Shown here one piece after another: positions 1 through 7,277 of a DNA stretch of 32,289 nt; the first letter of the stretch is position 1, and each line of letters begins with the position of its first letter. The DNA comes from Bacteroidetes bacterium ADurb.Bin008. GTDB lineage: Bacteria > Bacteroidota > Bacteroidia > Bacteroidales > Tenuifilaceae. The position numbers were made by a program, and so were the translations under genes. Location of the stretch: NCBI GenBank assembly GCA_002071445.1, contig MWFE01000035.1:1-32289 (forward strand), given 5' to 3'. Under the pieces are notes generated by a model, which worked only from the letters and a program-made list of their open reading frames with translations, was not told the DNA's origin and made no database searches.

Positions 1-85
1 GGACATTTTTGTCCCTTCGCTTGAAAAAAATTAATTCATGCCCTCAAAAAGTTGCATTTATTAGTTGAATCTAAACCATAATACC

Positions 86-277
86 GTTCCTACGGAACTT
101 AATTCTTTTTTCTTATTCTTTTCTACCATCCCGACTCTTCGGGATTTCGCTCCTTCCCGACAAATCTGTCGGGAGAGCTCTTTTTTTCTTTCTTGCTATA
201 TATTACCATCTCGACTATAAGGTTGGGATTTGCCTCGCCGGGGCTTGAATTAGGAAAAATTTTAGTCCCGTAGGGAC
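86..277. repeat. Paired REP-like palindromes GTTCC-TAC-GGAAC and GTCCC-GTA-GGGAC
   Basis: Two 13-base palindromes with the same architecture, 5-bp arms and a 3-base loop, lie at 86-98 and 265-277. Their arms differ by one transition. Between them are two longer hairpins with TCCCGA-type arms (128-145 and 155-174). In my experience, palindromes of this type recur in intergenic DNA of Bacteroidota genomes, but I cannot test copy number here. They could be REP-like mobile repeats or remnants of a small non-autonomous element. Confidence 0.5.
155..187 (+). terminator. Probable rho-independent terminator
   Basis: An 8-bp perfect stem (TCCCGACA at 155-162 with TGTCGGGA at 167-174, loop AATC) is followed by a T-rich run from 179 to 187. 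The T run lies on the plus strand, so it would end a plus-strand transcript entering from the left of the window. It could equally be one more member of the local hairpin family. Confidence 0.45.
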
Positions 278-728
278 GATATTATTGATTTTCAACATAA
301 ATGCAACCAGTAGCTCTCCCAATGGCATTGCGGCGGCAATAATTTTGTTACAGAAAAAAGGAAGCCAGGCAAAGGAATGTATGAATATTTGCACTGCCAT
401 TGCAAATTTTCATAAATGTTGATTTGATTACTTGAGGCGAGTTTTTTTAGAAAAGCATCCATCAACTTACCCATTTTAACGACACTGAAGCCACTACAAT
501 TGAGAGCTTTTTGGTCAGGTTAAGAGGTTGTTAATGGGGCTTTTTATGACAATGTAAACAAGAATAGATTCTGCAGTAATCCAAAAGTCCTTTGAAAAAG
601 TGTTTTTAACATCATGCTTTATTCTGTTACCGAATTGCTAGGGGCAATTAAGTAAACCGTCCATTGACATTAGGCTAAAAAGAGAACATTCAAGCAATAA
701 GAGATGGATGTACCAAAAAAATAAGGAT

Positions 729-784
729 GCCATATATGGCGTAAAATGTTTAGAATATGTGAGATTGGAAGTGTTCAATCTCAC
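729..784. promoter_or_regulatory. Palindrome and 9-bp hairpin upstream of mlaE
   Basis: A perfect 12-base palindrome (GCCATATATGGC, 729-740) is followed by a perfect 9-bp stem (GTGAGATTG at 759-767 with CAATCTCAC at 776-784, 8-nt loop). Both lie within 110 bases upstream of the mlaE -7 box at 836-843. No T run follows the stem, so a terminator is less likely than a protein-binding site or a leftover structure. The function is unknown. Confidence 0.35.
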
Positions 785-835
785 CTCCTTAGGGCTATCA
801 ACCCAACGGACGAAATGGTTTTTTTGAGAATTTAT

Positions 836-843
836 TACCTTTG
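836..843 (+). promoter_or_regulatory. -7 box TACCTTTG for mlaE
   Basis: TACCTTTG matches the Bacteroidota sigma-ABfr -7 consensus TAnnTTTG exactly. It ends 12 bases before the ATG at 856. It overlaps the TTG at 841 that opens the reading frame, so that TTG cannot be the start of a message made from this promoter. I see no convincing -33 element at the normal spacing. Confidence 0.6.
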
Positions 844-855
844 CAAAAAAACTGC

Positions 856-1596
856 ATGGGCTTATTCCATACCATAGGGATGTATGTGCTTTTCATGGGA
901 AAGGTATTCAAACGCCCCGAAAAGGGGTGGATTTTTTATCGCGAGGTGGTTAAGGAGATTGAGAAGTTGGGGCTGAACTCCATAGGTATTGTTGCCATTA
1001 TCTCGGCTTTTACCGGTGCTGTAATCACCATGCAAACATCCTATAATATCGAGAATCCCTTTTTGCCCAGCTACCTTATTGGTGTCACCGCCCGCGATAC
1101 CATTCTGCTAGAATTTTCGTCCACCATCGTGGCACTTATTTTAGCCGGTAAGGTGGGTAGCAACATAGCATCGGAAATAGGGACCATGAGAGTTACCGAG
1201 CAGATTGATGCCCTGGAGATTATGGGGGTTAACTCGGCCAACCACCTGGTACTGCCTAAAATAGTGGGATCAATGCTGTTCAATCCTTTGCTGTGTATTC
1301 TGAGTATTGCCGTGGGAATTTTGGGCGGATGGATGGTAGGCCTTTTTACGGGAATCATTACAACCCAAAATTACCTTGAAGGAGTGCTGTATGCATTTGT
1401 CCCATACTATGTTACCTACGCGATAATTAAAACGGTTGCTTTTGCCTTTATCATCACTTCCATATCGGCCTTTTACGGTTATCATGTCAGTGGCGGATCG
1501 TTGGAGGTGGGCCAATCGAGCACAAAGGCTGTTGTGTATAGCAGTGTGAATGTGCTGCTTTTCAATGTTATACTCACACAACTTCTGCTGTCATGA
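856..1596 (+). CDS. mlaE: MlaE/YrbE family ABC transporter permease
   Basis: This is the integral membrane permease of an Mla-type phospholipid transporter, which works with the MlaF ATPase to move lipids between the inner membrane and the periplasmic/outer membrane side. The 246-aa product fits the family length and has the typical opening (ring of aromatic residues, then GRVF-like KVFKRPEKGW), the motif NSIGIVAIISAFTGAVI and several hydrophobic segments. I place the start at ATG 856, because the longer frame begins at a TTG inside the -7 box. Its stop overlaps the mlaF start by ATGA (1593-1596), so the two are translationally coupled. No MlaD-type substrate-binding gene follows, so that component must be encoded elsewhere. 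Confidence 0.88.
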   Translation: MGLFHTIGMYVLFMGKVFKRPEKGWIFYREVVKEIEKLGLNSIGIVAIISAFTGAVITMQTSYNIENPFLPSYLIGVTARDTILLEFSSTIVALILAGKVGSNIASEIGTMRVTEQIDALEIMGVNSANHLVLPKIVGSMLFNPLLCILSIAVGILGGWMVGLFTGIITTQNYLEGVLYAFVPYYVTYAIIKTVAFAFIITSISAFYGYHVSGGSLEVGQSSTKAVVYSSVNVLLFNVILTQLLLS

Positions 1597-2381
1597 TTAG
1601 GGTTGTCAACGTATCGAAGTCATTTGCCGACAGGACCGTGCTTCACAACGTAAGTGCGGAGTTTGAGCAAGGGAAAACCAACCTGATCATTGGCCGCAGC
1701 GGTTCGGGCAAAACCGTGCTGTTGAAATCCATTGTCGGACTTCACGACATAGATGAGGGCGATATTTACTATGGCGATATCCATTTTAACAGCCTTTCGT
1801 TTAACGAAAAGAAAAATCTTCGTCAGCAGGTTGGCATGCTGTTCCAGGGATCGGCATTGTTCGACTCGGCCTCGGTGGAGGAGAATGTGATCTATCCCAT
1901 GGATATGTTTACCAATCTTTCGAAAAAGGAGAAGGTTGACCGCGCCGATTTTTGCCTGAAAAGGGTGGGGATGGAAAACACTAATAATCTATACCCCTCG
2001 GAGTTAAGCGGAGGAATGAAAAAGCGCGTTGCCATTGCGCGTGCCATAGCCCTTAACCCAAGTTTCCTTTTCTGCGATGAGCCCAATTCGGGCCTCGACC
2101 CCCTCACATCTATAATGATTGATGAGCTGATTAAGGAGATTACCGAGGAGTATGGCATTACCACTATTGTCAATACCCACGACATGAATTCCGTGATGGG
2201 GATAGGTGATAAAATCATCTTTATTCACGATGGGAGAAAGTGGTGGGAAGGTACCAAGGAGGAGGTACTCACGTCTGACAATGCAGAGCTCAACGACTTT
2301 GTATTTGCTTCGAAACTGGCGAAGCAGATTCGTTACGGGAATGCCAACCAGCCGATTAGGCCTTATATTTCTTTAGGGTAA
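1593..2381 (+). CDS. mlaF: MlaF-type ABC transporter ATP-binding protein
   Basis: This cytoplasmic ATPase (262 aa) energises the MlaE permease encoded immediately upstream, with a 4-base ATGA overlap. Walker A GRSGSGKT lies at about residues 34-41, the signature LSGGMKKR at 138-145, Walker B FLFCDEP at 157-163, and the H-loop in NTHDMNS. The methionine in the LSGGM signature is characteristic of Mla-type ATPases, as I know the family. Its 3' end overlaps the 3' end of the convergent histidine kinase gene by 26 bases (2356-2381). No terminator separates the two, so each transcript probably runs antisense into the other. Confidence 0.9.
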   Translation: MIRVVNVSKSFADRTVLHNVSAEFEQGKTNLIIGRSGSGKTVLLKSIVGLHDIDEGDIYYGDIHFNSLSFNEKKNLRQQVGMLFQGSALFDSASVEENVIYPMDMFTNLSKKEKVDRADFCLKRVGMENTNNLYPSELSGGMKKRVAIARAIALNPSFLFCDEPNSGLDPLTSIMIDELIKEITEEYGITTIVNTHDMNSVMGIGDKIIFIHDGRKWWEGTKEEVLTSDNAELNDFVFASKLAKQIRYGNANQPIRPYISLG

Positions 2382-3402
2382 AGATGAACGAGGTTCCCTC
2401 GTTGGGGGTGCTGCGTACGCTGATGGTCTGCTGGTGGGCCTCAATGATATGTTTTACAATGGCCAGCCCAAGCCCTGTTCCCCCCTGCTCACGCGATCGA
2501 CTTTTGTCGGCACGGTAAAAGCGTTCAAAAATTCTGGGAATATCCTTCCGGGCTATGCCTATGCCGTTGTCCCTCACTTCAATCAGTACGTTCTCGTCGA
2601 GGTCAAGAAAAGAAACAACGGTTTTCCCCCCCTCTTTCCCGTAAACTATTGAGTTAACAATCAGGTTTGATAACGCCTGAAAGATCCGCTTTCTGTCGGC
2701 ATAAACCTGCAGCGCCCTGTCATACTCCTTGTCGAACAGCAACTTAATCCCCCTTTTATTCGCCCTTATTTCCTGAGTTTCGAAAATCTCGTCAACCAGC
2801 CGCACAATGTTAAATTTTTCGAAATTCAGATTAAGGGTCTTGGTTTCCAGCTTTGAAATGGACTCCAAATCCTCCACTATGGATATTAGCCTGTTAATAC
2901 TCTTTTCGGTTTTTTCCAGATATTGCCTGTTGATCTCAGGCTCGTTGAGGGCCCCATCGAGGAGAGTAAGAACATATCCCTGAATGTTGAAAATGGGCGT
3001 TTTCAACTCGTGCGAGACATTCCCGAGAAACTCCTTGCGGTAGTTTTCCATCTCCTTCAGCCTGTCAATCTCCTGGCTTTTCTCTTCGGCCCAGTACTGG
3101 ACATCACGATATATTTCGCTTACAAAATCCCTGCTGTTAAGCTGCTTTTTAAACTGTTTAAAGGGGAGATTGAGGCTGTGAATGGTTTTGTATATGGGGT
3201 TGATCTTCTCGAAAATAAACCGGTTTAACAGGTAAAGCGTAACGGAATAGACAGCCACAAAAGCAGAAATAACCCCAACGAAAACTATCCATAGCCTTGT
3301 CCCACCCCCACAGGCTGAAATGGAGATAAGAACAATGGCAGTTAGACCCGACGCAATGGCAGCTATTAGGGTTGCCATTTTTTTATGTGACGAGCAGATC
3401 AT
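2356..3402 (-). CDS. Membrane sensor histidine kinase, PhoR-like, lacking a large sensor domain
   Basis: This is a two-component sensor kinase of 348 aa. Two hydrophobic segments (about residues 9-29 and 37-58) are separated by only a few residues, so there is practically no periplasmic sensor domain. The HisKA phosphoacceptor motif is NVSHELKTP with H131. The N box (NLIVNSIVYG), G1 box (DNGIGI) and G2 box (GGTGLGLAIV) of the ATP-binding domain are intact, so the kinase should be active. It begins 20 bases after ribE and is probably cotranscribed with it. No response regulator is adjacent, so the partner is unknown. PhoR/WalK-like kinases are the nearest family. Confidence 0.87.
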   Translation of the reverse strand: MICSSHKKMATLIAAIASGLTAIVLISISACGGGTRLWIVFVGVISAFVAVYSVTLYLLNRFIFEKINPIYKTIHSLNLPFKQFKKQLNSRDFVSEIYRDVQYWAEEKSQEIDRLKEMENYRKEFLGNVSHELKTPIFNIQGYVLTLLDGALNEPEINRQYLEKTEKSINRLISIVEDLESISKLETKTLNLNFEKFNIVRLVDEIFETQEIRANKRGIKLLFDKEYDRALQVYADRKRIFQALSNLIVNSIVYGKEGGKTVVSFLDLDENVLIEVRDNGIGIARKDIPRIFERFYRADKSRSREQGGTGLGLAIVKHIIEAHQQTISVRSTPNEGTSFIFTLKKYKA

Positions 3403-3422
3403 GGGTTGCTGCTATTCAAAGG

Positions 3423-4046
3423 CTATTTTCCCAGCAGTTTGTCAACCATTCCCCCTTCGATATAGTGTTTCAGCAGTTTGGCTATGTATTTCCCCACCAC
3501 ATCGAACTCCAGGTTAACCACCGTTCCGGGCTTTATCTCATGGAAGTTGGTTATTTCGTGGGTATAGGGAATAATGGCCACCTGAAAAGAGCCTTCTCTC
3601 GAATTAACCACGGTAAGGCTCACCCCATTTACCGAAACCGATCCTTTCTCCACGGTGATATTTCCCGTACCAGCATCATATTCAAAGGTGTAATACCAAC
3701 TGCCTTCGGCCTCTTTTACCTCGGTACATTTTGCCGTTTGATCCACATGCCCCTGCACCAGGTGTCCATCCAGCAGGGTTTCAAGCTTCATGCTACGCTC
3801 CAGGTTAACCTTATCGCCCACCTTGAGCAGTCCCAGGTTCGACTTGTCGAGGGTTTCCTTAATTGCGGTAACAGTGTATATGTCGCCTTCCTGTTTTACC
3901 ACGGTGAGGCATACCCCGTTGTGCGAAACGCTCTGATCGACCTTCAACTCTCGTGCAAAGGAACAGGTAAGCGTAATATGCAAATTTTCTTTATCCTTTG
4001 TCAGCGAAACCACCTTGGCGGCCTCTTCAACTATTCCGGAAAACAT
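3423..4046 (-). CDS. ribE: Riboflavin synthase (alpha chain)
   Basis: Riboflavin synthase dismutates two molecules of 6,7-dimethyl-8-ribityllumazine to riboflavin plus a pyrimidinedione, the last step of riboflavin biosynthesis. The 207-aa protein starts with the classic MFSGIVEE and shows two lumazine-binding repeats, each with an NGV(C/S)LTV motif (N-terminal half VSHNGVCLTVV, C-terminal half VSVNGVSLTVV). Length and layout are normal. A perfect -7 box lies at 4072-4079. The kinase gene follows 20 bases downstream. No other rib gene is nearby, and I see no recognisable FMN riboswitch in the leader. Confidence 0.94.
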   Translation of the reverse strand: MFSGIVEEAAKVVSLTKDKENLHITLTCSFARELKVDQSVSHNGVCLTVVKQEGDIYTVTAIKETLDKSNLGLLKVGDKVNLERSMKLETLLDGHLVQGHVDQTAKCTEVKEAEGSWYYTFEYDAGTGNITVEKGSVSVNGVSLTVVNSREGSFQVAIIPYTHEITNFHEIKPGTVVNLEFDVVGKYIAKLLKHYIEGGMVDKLLGK

Positions 4047-4071
4047 AACTATTTGGTTTTTTAATTTTTTT

Positions 4072-4079
4072 CAAAATTA
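4072..4079 (-). promoter_or_regulatory. -7 box TAATTTTG for ribE
   Basis: Read on the minus strand this is TAATTTTG, an exact TAnnTTTG match, 25 bases upstream of the ribE ATG (4046). No clear -33 element is visible at the expected spacing. Confidence 0.55.
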
Positions 4080-4279
4080 CAAAAAATCCGTAACAACCAT
4101 TTTGCAGTTTAACCCAAAGCAAAGTAATCTGCTGAATTCCACGCTGAGAGAAGGAATGTGGCAAAAAAAATTGAAATAGTTACCCTTTCAGGGCAATGCC
4201 GTTCTGACCAATGTGCGGGAGGCTTTCCGAAACGGAATATTCATTGTGAAAGAAGGTGCAAGATTTAAGTATTTTATCC

Positions 4280-4287
4280 TAACTTTA
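4280..4287 (+). promoter_or_regulatory. Possible -7 box TAACTTTA for lgt
   Basis: TAACTTTA matches seven of eight positions of the pattern (last base A instead of G) and lies 23 bases before the lgt ATG at 4311. The rest of the ribE-lgt divergent gap (4047-4310) shows nothing else that I can name. Confidence 0.35.
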
Positions 4288-4310
4288 GCCCCATAAAAAT
4301 CAATACAGCC

Positions 4311-5117
4311 ATGCTTATTAACCACATTGTATGGGACATTAATCCCGAAATATTTTCGCTGGGACCCTTTTCTATCAGATACTACGGTGTACTTTGGGCG
4401 CTCTCGTTTTACCTTGGATATATCATATTTGAGCGCTTTGTTAAAAAGGAGCACCTCCCCGAGGGGTATTTAGACAAGCTTACCATTTACATGCTAATCG
4501 GTACCGTTGTGGGAGCCCGTTTGGGGCATTGCCTATTCTACCAGCCTGCATATTACTTGTCGAATCCCATTGAGATTTTAAAAATTTGGGAGGGCGGACT
4601 GGCCAGCCATGGTGCTGCCATAGGCATTATTTTGTCGCTTTACCTTTTTAGCCGGAAGACGAAAAAACCCTTGATTTACATTCTCGACAGGATTGTCATT
4701 GTGGTCGCTCTGGCAGGGGTTCTTATCCGCTTGGGAAACCTGATGAATTCCGAGATATACGGCGTGGAAACAAAACTACCCTGGGGATTTATATTTAAAC
4801 GCGATGGACAAGAAGTTCCCAAGCATCCCACCCAACTTTACGAGGCGTTTTCATACCTCTTGGGTTACATTATTCTTCATGTTATCTATTTAAGAACCAA
4901 TGCCAAGCCAAAGCCCGGATTACTTTTTGGGCTGTTTCTGATCTTTATTTTTGCCACGCGGTTCATCATTGAGTTCATAAAGGAGCCTCAGGTTTCGTTT
5001 GAGGTCGGTATGACACTGAATATGGGTCAGCTACTAAGTATCCCTTTCATAATTTTGGGCGTATGGTTTATTTTTCGGGCAGTTTACGGAAAAAAGCCAT
5101 TGGGAGGCGATGCCTAA
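4311..5117 (+). CDS. lgt: Prolipoprotein diacylglyceryl transferase
   Basis: Lgt transfers a diacylglyceryl group from phosphatidylglycerol to the lipobox cysteine of prolipoproteins in the inner membrane, the first step of lipoprotein maturation. The 268-aa product has multiple membrane segments. It carries the family signature RLGNLMNSEIYG at residues 140-151, with the conserved Arg, Asn and Glu, and the conserved GLASHGAAIG with H100. The gene stands alone between two convergent or divergent units. GldK in this window carries a lipobox and would be a substrate. Confidence 0.95.
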   Translation: MLINHIVWDINPEIFSLGPFSIRYYGVLWALSFYLGYIIFERFVKKEHLPEGYLDKLTIYMLIGTVVGARLGHCLFYQPAYYLSNPIEILKIWEGGLASHGAAIGIILSLYLFSRKTKKPLIYILDRIVIVVALAGVLIRLGNLMNSEIYGVETKLPWGFIFKRDGQEVPKHPTQLYEAFSYLLGYIILHVIYLRTNAKPKPGLLFGLFLIFIFATRFIIEFIKEPQVSFEVGMTLNMGQLLSIPFIILGVWFIFRAVYGKKPLGGDA

Positions 5118-5150
5118 ATAGGTAATTTACCCACAAACCAAAATATTAAG

Positions 5151-6149
5151 TTAGAGCGAACCGGCCTGCACTGCATTGGCAATGGATTCAGCAATGGGGA
5201 TGAAACTCACGCCCAGCTCATTTTGAACCAGCTGAGACGAGTATAACGTTTTGCTGTAGCCGCTGCGTAAATTACTCAGGCTAATGGTCGGTGGTTTTTG
5301 CGTGAATAGGCTTGCAAGCCCGATGAATGGCAGCGCAAGGTATCCCATCCATGGTTTTACCGAAATATAGGGTGGCTTTTTACCAAACGCTTGGGCAGCC
5401 ATGGAAAACAGCTCCTTGAAGCTCAGATTTTCGCTGTTGAGAACATACCGCCGTCCCCATAAACCCTTTCCCATTCCCGTAATCATGCATTTAACCACAT
5501 CCCTGGCATCCACATAGCCGGTTATCCCTGTGGTATAGAAAGGGAATCCTTTGGAGAGGGTTCCCAGCAGATTGCCGCTGCTCCCTTGCCATTTGCCCGG
5601 TCCGATGATAATGGATGGCAAGAAGATTACCGTCTTAAGCCCCATTTCATACCCTCTCCAAACCTCCATCTCGCCCCGGAATTTACTGATGGCATAGCCA
5701 TTTTTTCCCTTGGTTTTTCCCCATAGCGCTCTCTCGTCCACATATGTATCAGAAGTTCCTCCCAAAGCGGCAACCGAACTTACATGGCAAAACTTTTCAA
5801 CTCCTGCATGCAGACTGGCGTCAACCAGATTGGCCGTTGCCTCGGCGTTTATCCTGAGCATTGTTTTGTCATCCCTGCGGTTGAACGAAACCATGGCAGC
5901 ACAATGGTAAACTTCGTTTACTCCTTGTAGCAAATTCGACACCTCATGGAAATCTTCCAAATCGCCGTCAACCCATTCAATTTGCTCAAATAGCCCGGGA
6001 TTGCCATTGGCATAATATTTAAAGAGGCGTTCAACGAGACGGGTATCGCTGGTTTTGCGTTTTAACGCCTTCACCTTTTTCCCCGATTGAGCCAGTTCGA
6101 AAAGTAAATGCGAACCAACCAGGCCGGTCCCTCCGGTAACAAAAATCAT
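5151..6149 (-). CDS. NAD(P)-dependent extended SDR, epimerase/dehydratase-like
   Basis: This is a 332-aa Rossmann-fold oxidoreductase of the extended short-chain dehydrogenase family, close to dihydroflavonol-4-reductase-like proteins. The cofactor motif TGGTGLVGSHL opens the protein, a serine-rich strand (HVSSVAALGG) follows, and the catalytic YxxxK is Y152-AIS-K156. The reading frame extends 17 codons further upstream. I choose ATG 6149 because it overlaps the stop of the YhbP-like gene (ATGA, 6146-6149) and places the glycine motif at the very N-terminus, as is usual. The substrate cannot be told from sequence; sugar-nucleotide, steroid-like or carotenoid substrates are all known in the family. 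Confidence 0.85.
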   Translation of the reverse strand: MIFVTGGTGLVGSHLLFELAQSGKKVKALKRKTSDTRLVERLFKYYANGNPGLFEQIEWVDGDLEDFHEVSNLLQGVNEVYHCAAMVSFNRRDDKTMLRINAEATANLVDASLHAGVEKFCHVSSVAALGGTSDTYVDERALWGKTKGKNGYAISKFRGEMEVWRGYEMGLKTVIFLPSIIIGPGKWQGSSGNLLGTLSKGFPFYTTGITGYVDARDVVKCMITGMGKGLWGRRYVLNSENLSFKELFSMAAQAFGKKPPYISVKPWMGYLALPFIGLASLFTQKPPTISLSNLRSGYSKTLYSSQLVQNELGVSFIPIAESIANAVQAGSL

Positions 6150-6613
6150 TTGTTCATCTGGTTTGATAGGATAGAATCGATAATAAGCCCTTTTTTCCAA
6201 ATTAATTTTTTACCAAAACCCAGACGATTGTCGGTGAGTTTAATAAAGGTCAAATCGACAATCCAAAGGGTGGTTTTCATGAGCATGGCCACAGGGAATT
6301 GCTTGATATAGGCACTGCGCACTTTTTTCAGCAGTTCGCCCTTGGGCTCGCTTATAATTCCCTGAAATTGAATTCCCTGAATCTTCCCAACGATATCCGT
6401 TTCCAGCACAATGCTACCTGCCACGTAGATATTGTGCGATGCCTGCTTGATGTGTTTTGTATCGTAATCGGAGGTGAAAACCAGACAATTCTCCTTTTCG
6501 AGGTAAATATAAAAGCAATTGGCGCAATAGGGCTCCTCTTCAAAGCTTGTGGCAAGGGTTAAAACATGATGTTTTTTGATAAACTCAACAATCCGGGTAT
6601 CGGGTAAACTCAT
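6146..6613 (-). CDS. YhbP-like (UPF0306) split-barrel flavin-fold protein
   Basis: The 155-aa protein belongs to the pyridoxamine-phosphate-oxidase-like split-barrel fold. It resembles E. coli YhbP as I remember it: both have a CAN-(C/A)-FY motif near the N-terminus (here YCANCFYIY), a GIQFQG/GVQFKG-type strand, and near the C-terminus the diagnostic LTDNRLGFGKKLIW. The biochemical role of YhbP is not established; an FMN- or heme-linked redox role is only inferred from the fold. It is the first gene of a two-gene unit, coupled by ATGA to the SDR, which suggests a shared redox task. A perfect -7 box lies at 6640-6647. Confidence 0.8.
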   Translation of the reverse strand: MSLPDTRIVEFIKKHHVLTLATSFEEEPYCANCFYIYLEKENCLVFTSDYDTKHIKQASHNIYVAGSIVLETDIVGKIQGIQFQGIISEPKGELLKKVRSAYIKQFPVAMLMKTTLWIVDLTFIKLTDNRLGFGKKLIWKKGLIIDSILSNQMNK

Positions 6614-6639
6614 CGTGTTCCTTCTTATGTTTCTTAGGG

Positions 6640-6647
6640 CAAAGTTA
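6640..6647 (-). promoter_or_regulatory. -7 box TAACTTTG for the YhbP-SDR unit
   Basis: On the minus strand the sequence is TAACTTTG, an exact TAnnTTTG match, 26 bases before the ATG at 6613. An AAGAAGGAA stretch between box and start may help ribosome binding. Confidence 0.55.
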
Positions 6648-6757
6648 GCTAAATCCCAATTACATGCTATGGGAACGAATGGATAAGGGGGCGCATTTCT
6701 CCAAAAACCTGCTCTAACGCATGTCCATTGACCGATTTAGCCGTTATTAAAATGGGA

Positions 6758-6791
6758 TTGATGAGATAAAAAGGAATAACCTTTATATTTG
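6758..6791 (+). promoter_or_regulatory. Promoter of the VanZ-like gene, with -7 box TATATTTG
   Basis: The -7 box TATATTTG (6784-6791) is an exact consensus match, with a TTG at 6758-6760 about 23 bases upstream as a possible -33 element. The box ends only four bases before the ATG at 6796. The transcript would therefore be leaderless or nearly so, unless the second in-frame ATG (6802) is used. Confidence 0.55.
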
Positions 6792-6795
6792 TACC

Positions 6796-7200
6796 ATGAA
6801 AATGCTTTACAGAGTTTTATTTGTGATTTATGTAACCATTCTGCTGTGGTTATCGCTAAGCACCCCAACGGGTATTGTTAAGTTTGCTCAAGATTTCAGC
6901 ATTTTTCGACTCGATTACACGTTGCATGTAGTCGGTTTTATCCCCATGCCCATCATAAGCTATCTGGCCAGCGGGCACAGGGAGCACCGTGCATTATGGC
7001 ATTTTTTTATGGTTTTGACGTTTCTCCTAAGTTTTGCGTTGGAATATGTGCAAATGCTTGTTCCCGGGAGAAGATTTAATCCTTTGGATATGCTTTTCAA
7101 TGTAATTGGGGTAATGGTTGGCCTTGTTGCCATCTATTTCGCCCATCGCCATATAAAAAAGTTTTCCCGGGAAACAGAAGAAAAAATATCATCAAAATAA
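6796..7200 (+). CDS. VanZ-like membrane protein
   Basis: This is a small (134 aa) integral membrane protein of the VanZ-like family with about four hydrophobic helices. The family signature is visible: an Asp/His segment in helix 2 (LDYTLHVVGF), then EYVQMLVPGRRFNPLDMLFNVIG, which holds the conserved Glu, Gln, Pro-x-Arg, Asp and Asn-x-x-Gly. VanZ gives low-level teicoplanin resistance in enterococci, but most family members are of unknown function and a resistance role should not be assumed. The C-terminus is a short charged, lysine-rich tail. The start is either ATG 6796 or ATG 6802. Confidence 0.82.
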   Translation: MKMLYRVLFVIYVTILLWLSLSTPTGIVKFAQDFSIFRLDYTLHVVGFIPMPIISYLASGHREHRALWHFFMVLTFLLSFALEYVQMLVPGRRFNPLDMLFNVIGVMVGLVAIYFAHRHIKKFSRETEEKISSK

Positions 7201-7277
7201 TGTAAATTGGCAAGTTTGCTGACAATCAGGGAAAAGGTAATTATCATTCACCATAGTTTATAGAAAATACTAAGCAT

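Larger units (their letters stand above)
1..855. other. Non-coding stretch rich in short hairpins
   Basis: I see no credible gene here. Two overlapping minus-strand ORFs of about 60 codons (215-474) run through palindromic repeats, have no recognisable domain and look spurious. The stretch is AT-rich and contains at least five perfect short inverted repeats in the first 280 bases: 1-14, 86-98, 128-145, 155-174 and 265-277. Further structures lie at 729-740 and 759-784, just before the mlaE promoter. The stretch 480-720 shows nothing I can name. It may include the 3' end of an upstream transcription unit, since 155-187 resembles a terminator. Confidence 0.7.

Noticed and set aside
215..474. 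Two small overlapping minus-strand ORFs (61 and 60 codons)
   Set aside because: They run through a palindromic repeat, overlap each other in different frames, show no domain and have no promoter-like box. Most likely chance frames in repeat DNA.
3372..4064. Plus-strand frame of 230 codons opposite ribE
   Set aside because: Exact antisense shadow of a clear riboflavin synthase gene; the translation has no family features.
4047..4310. Possible FMN riboswitch ahead of ribE, and a minus-strand ORF at 4188-4454
   Set aside because: I could not find the conserved RFN element sequences, and the promoter box lies only 25 bases from the ATG, leaving no room for the aptamer. The ORF overlaps the start of lgt and has no features.
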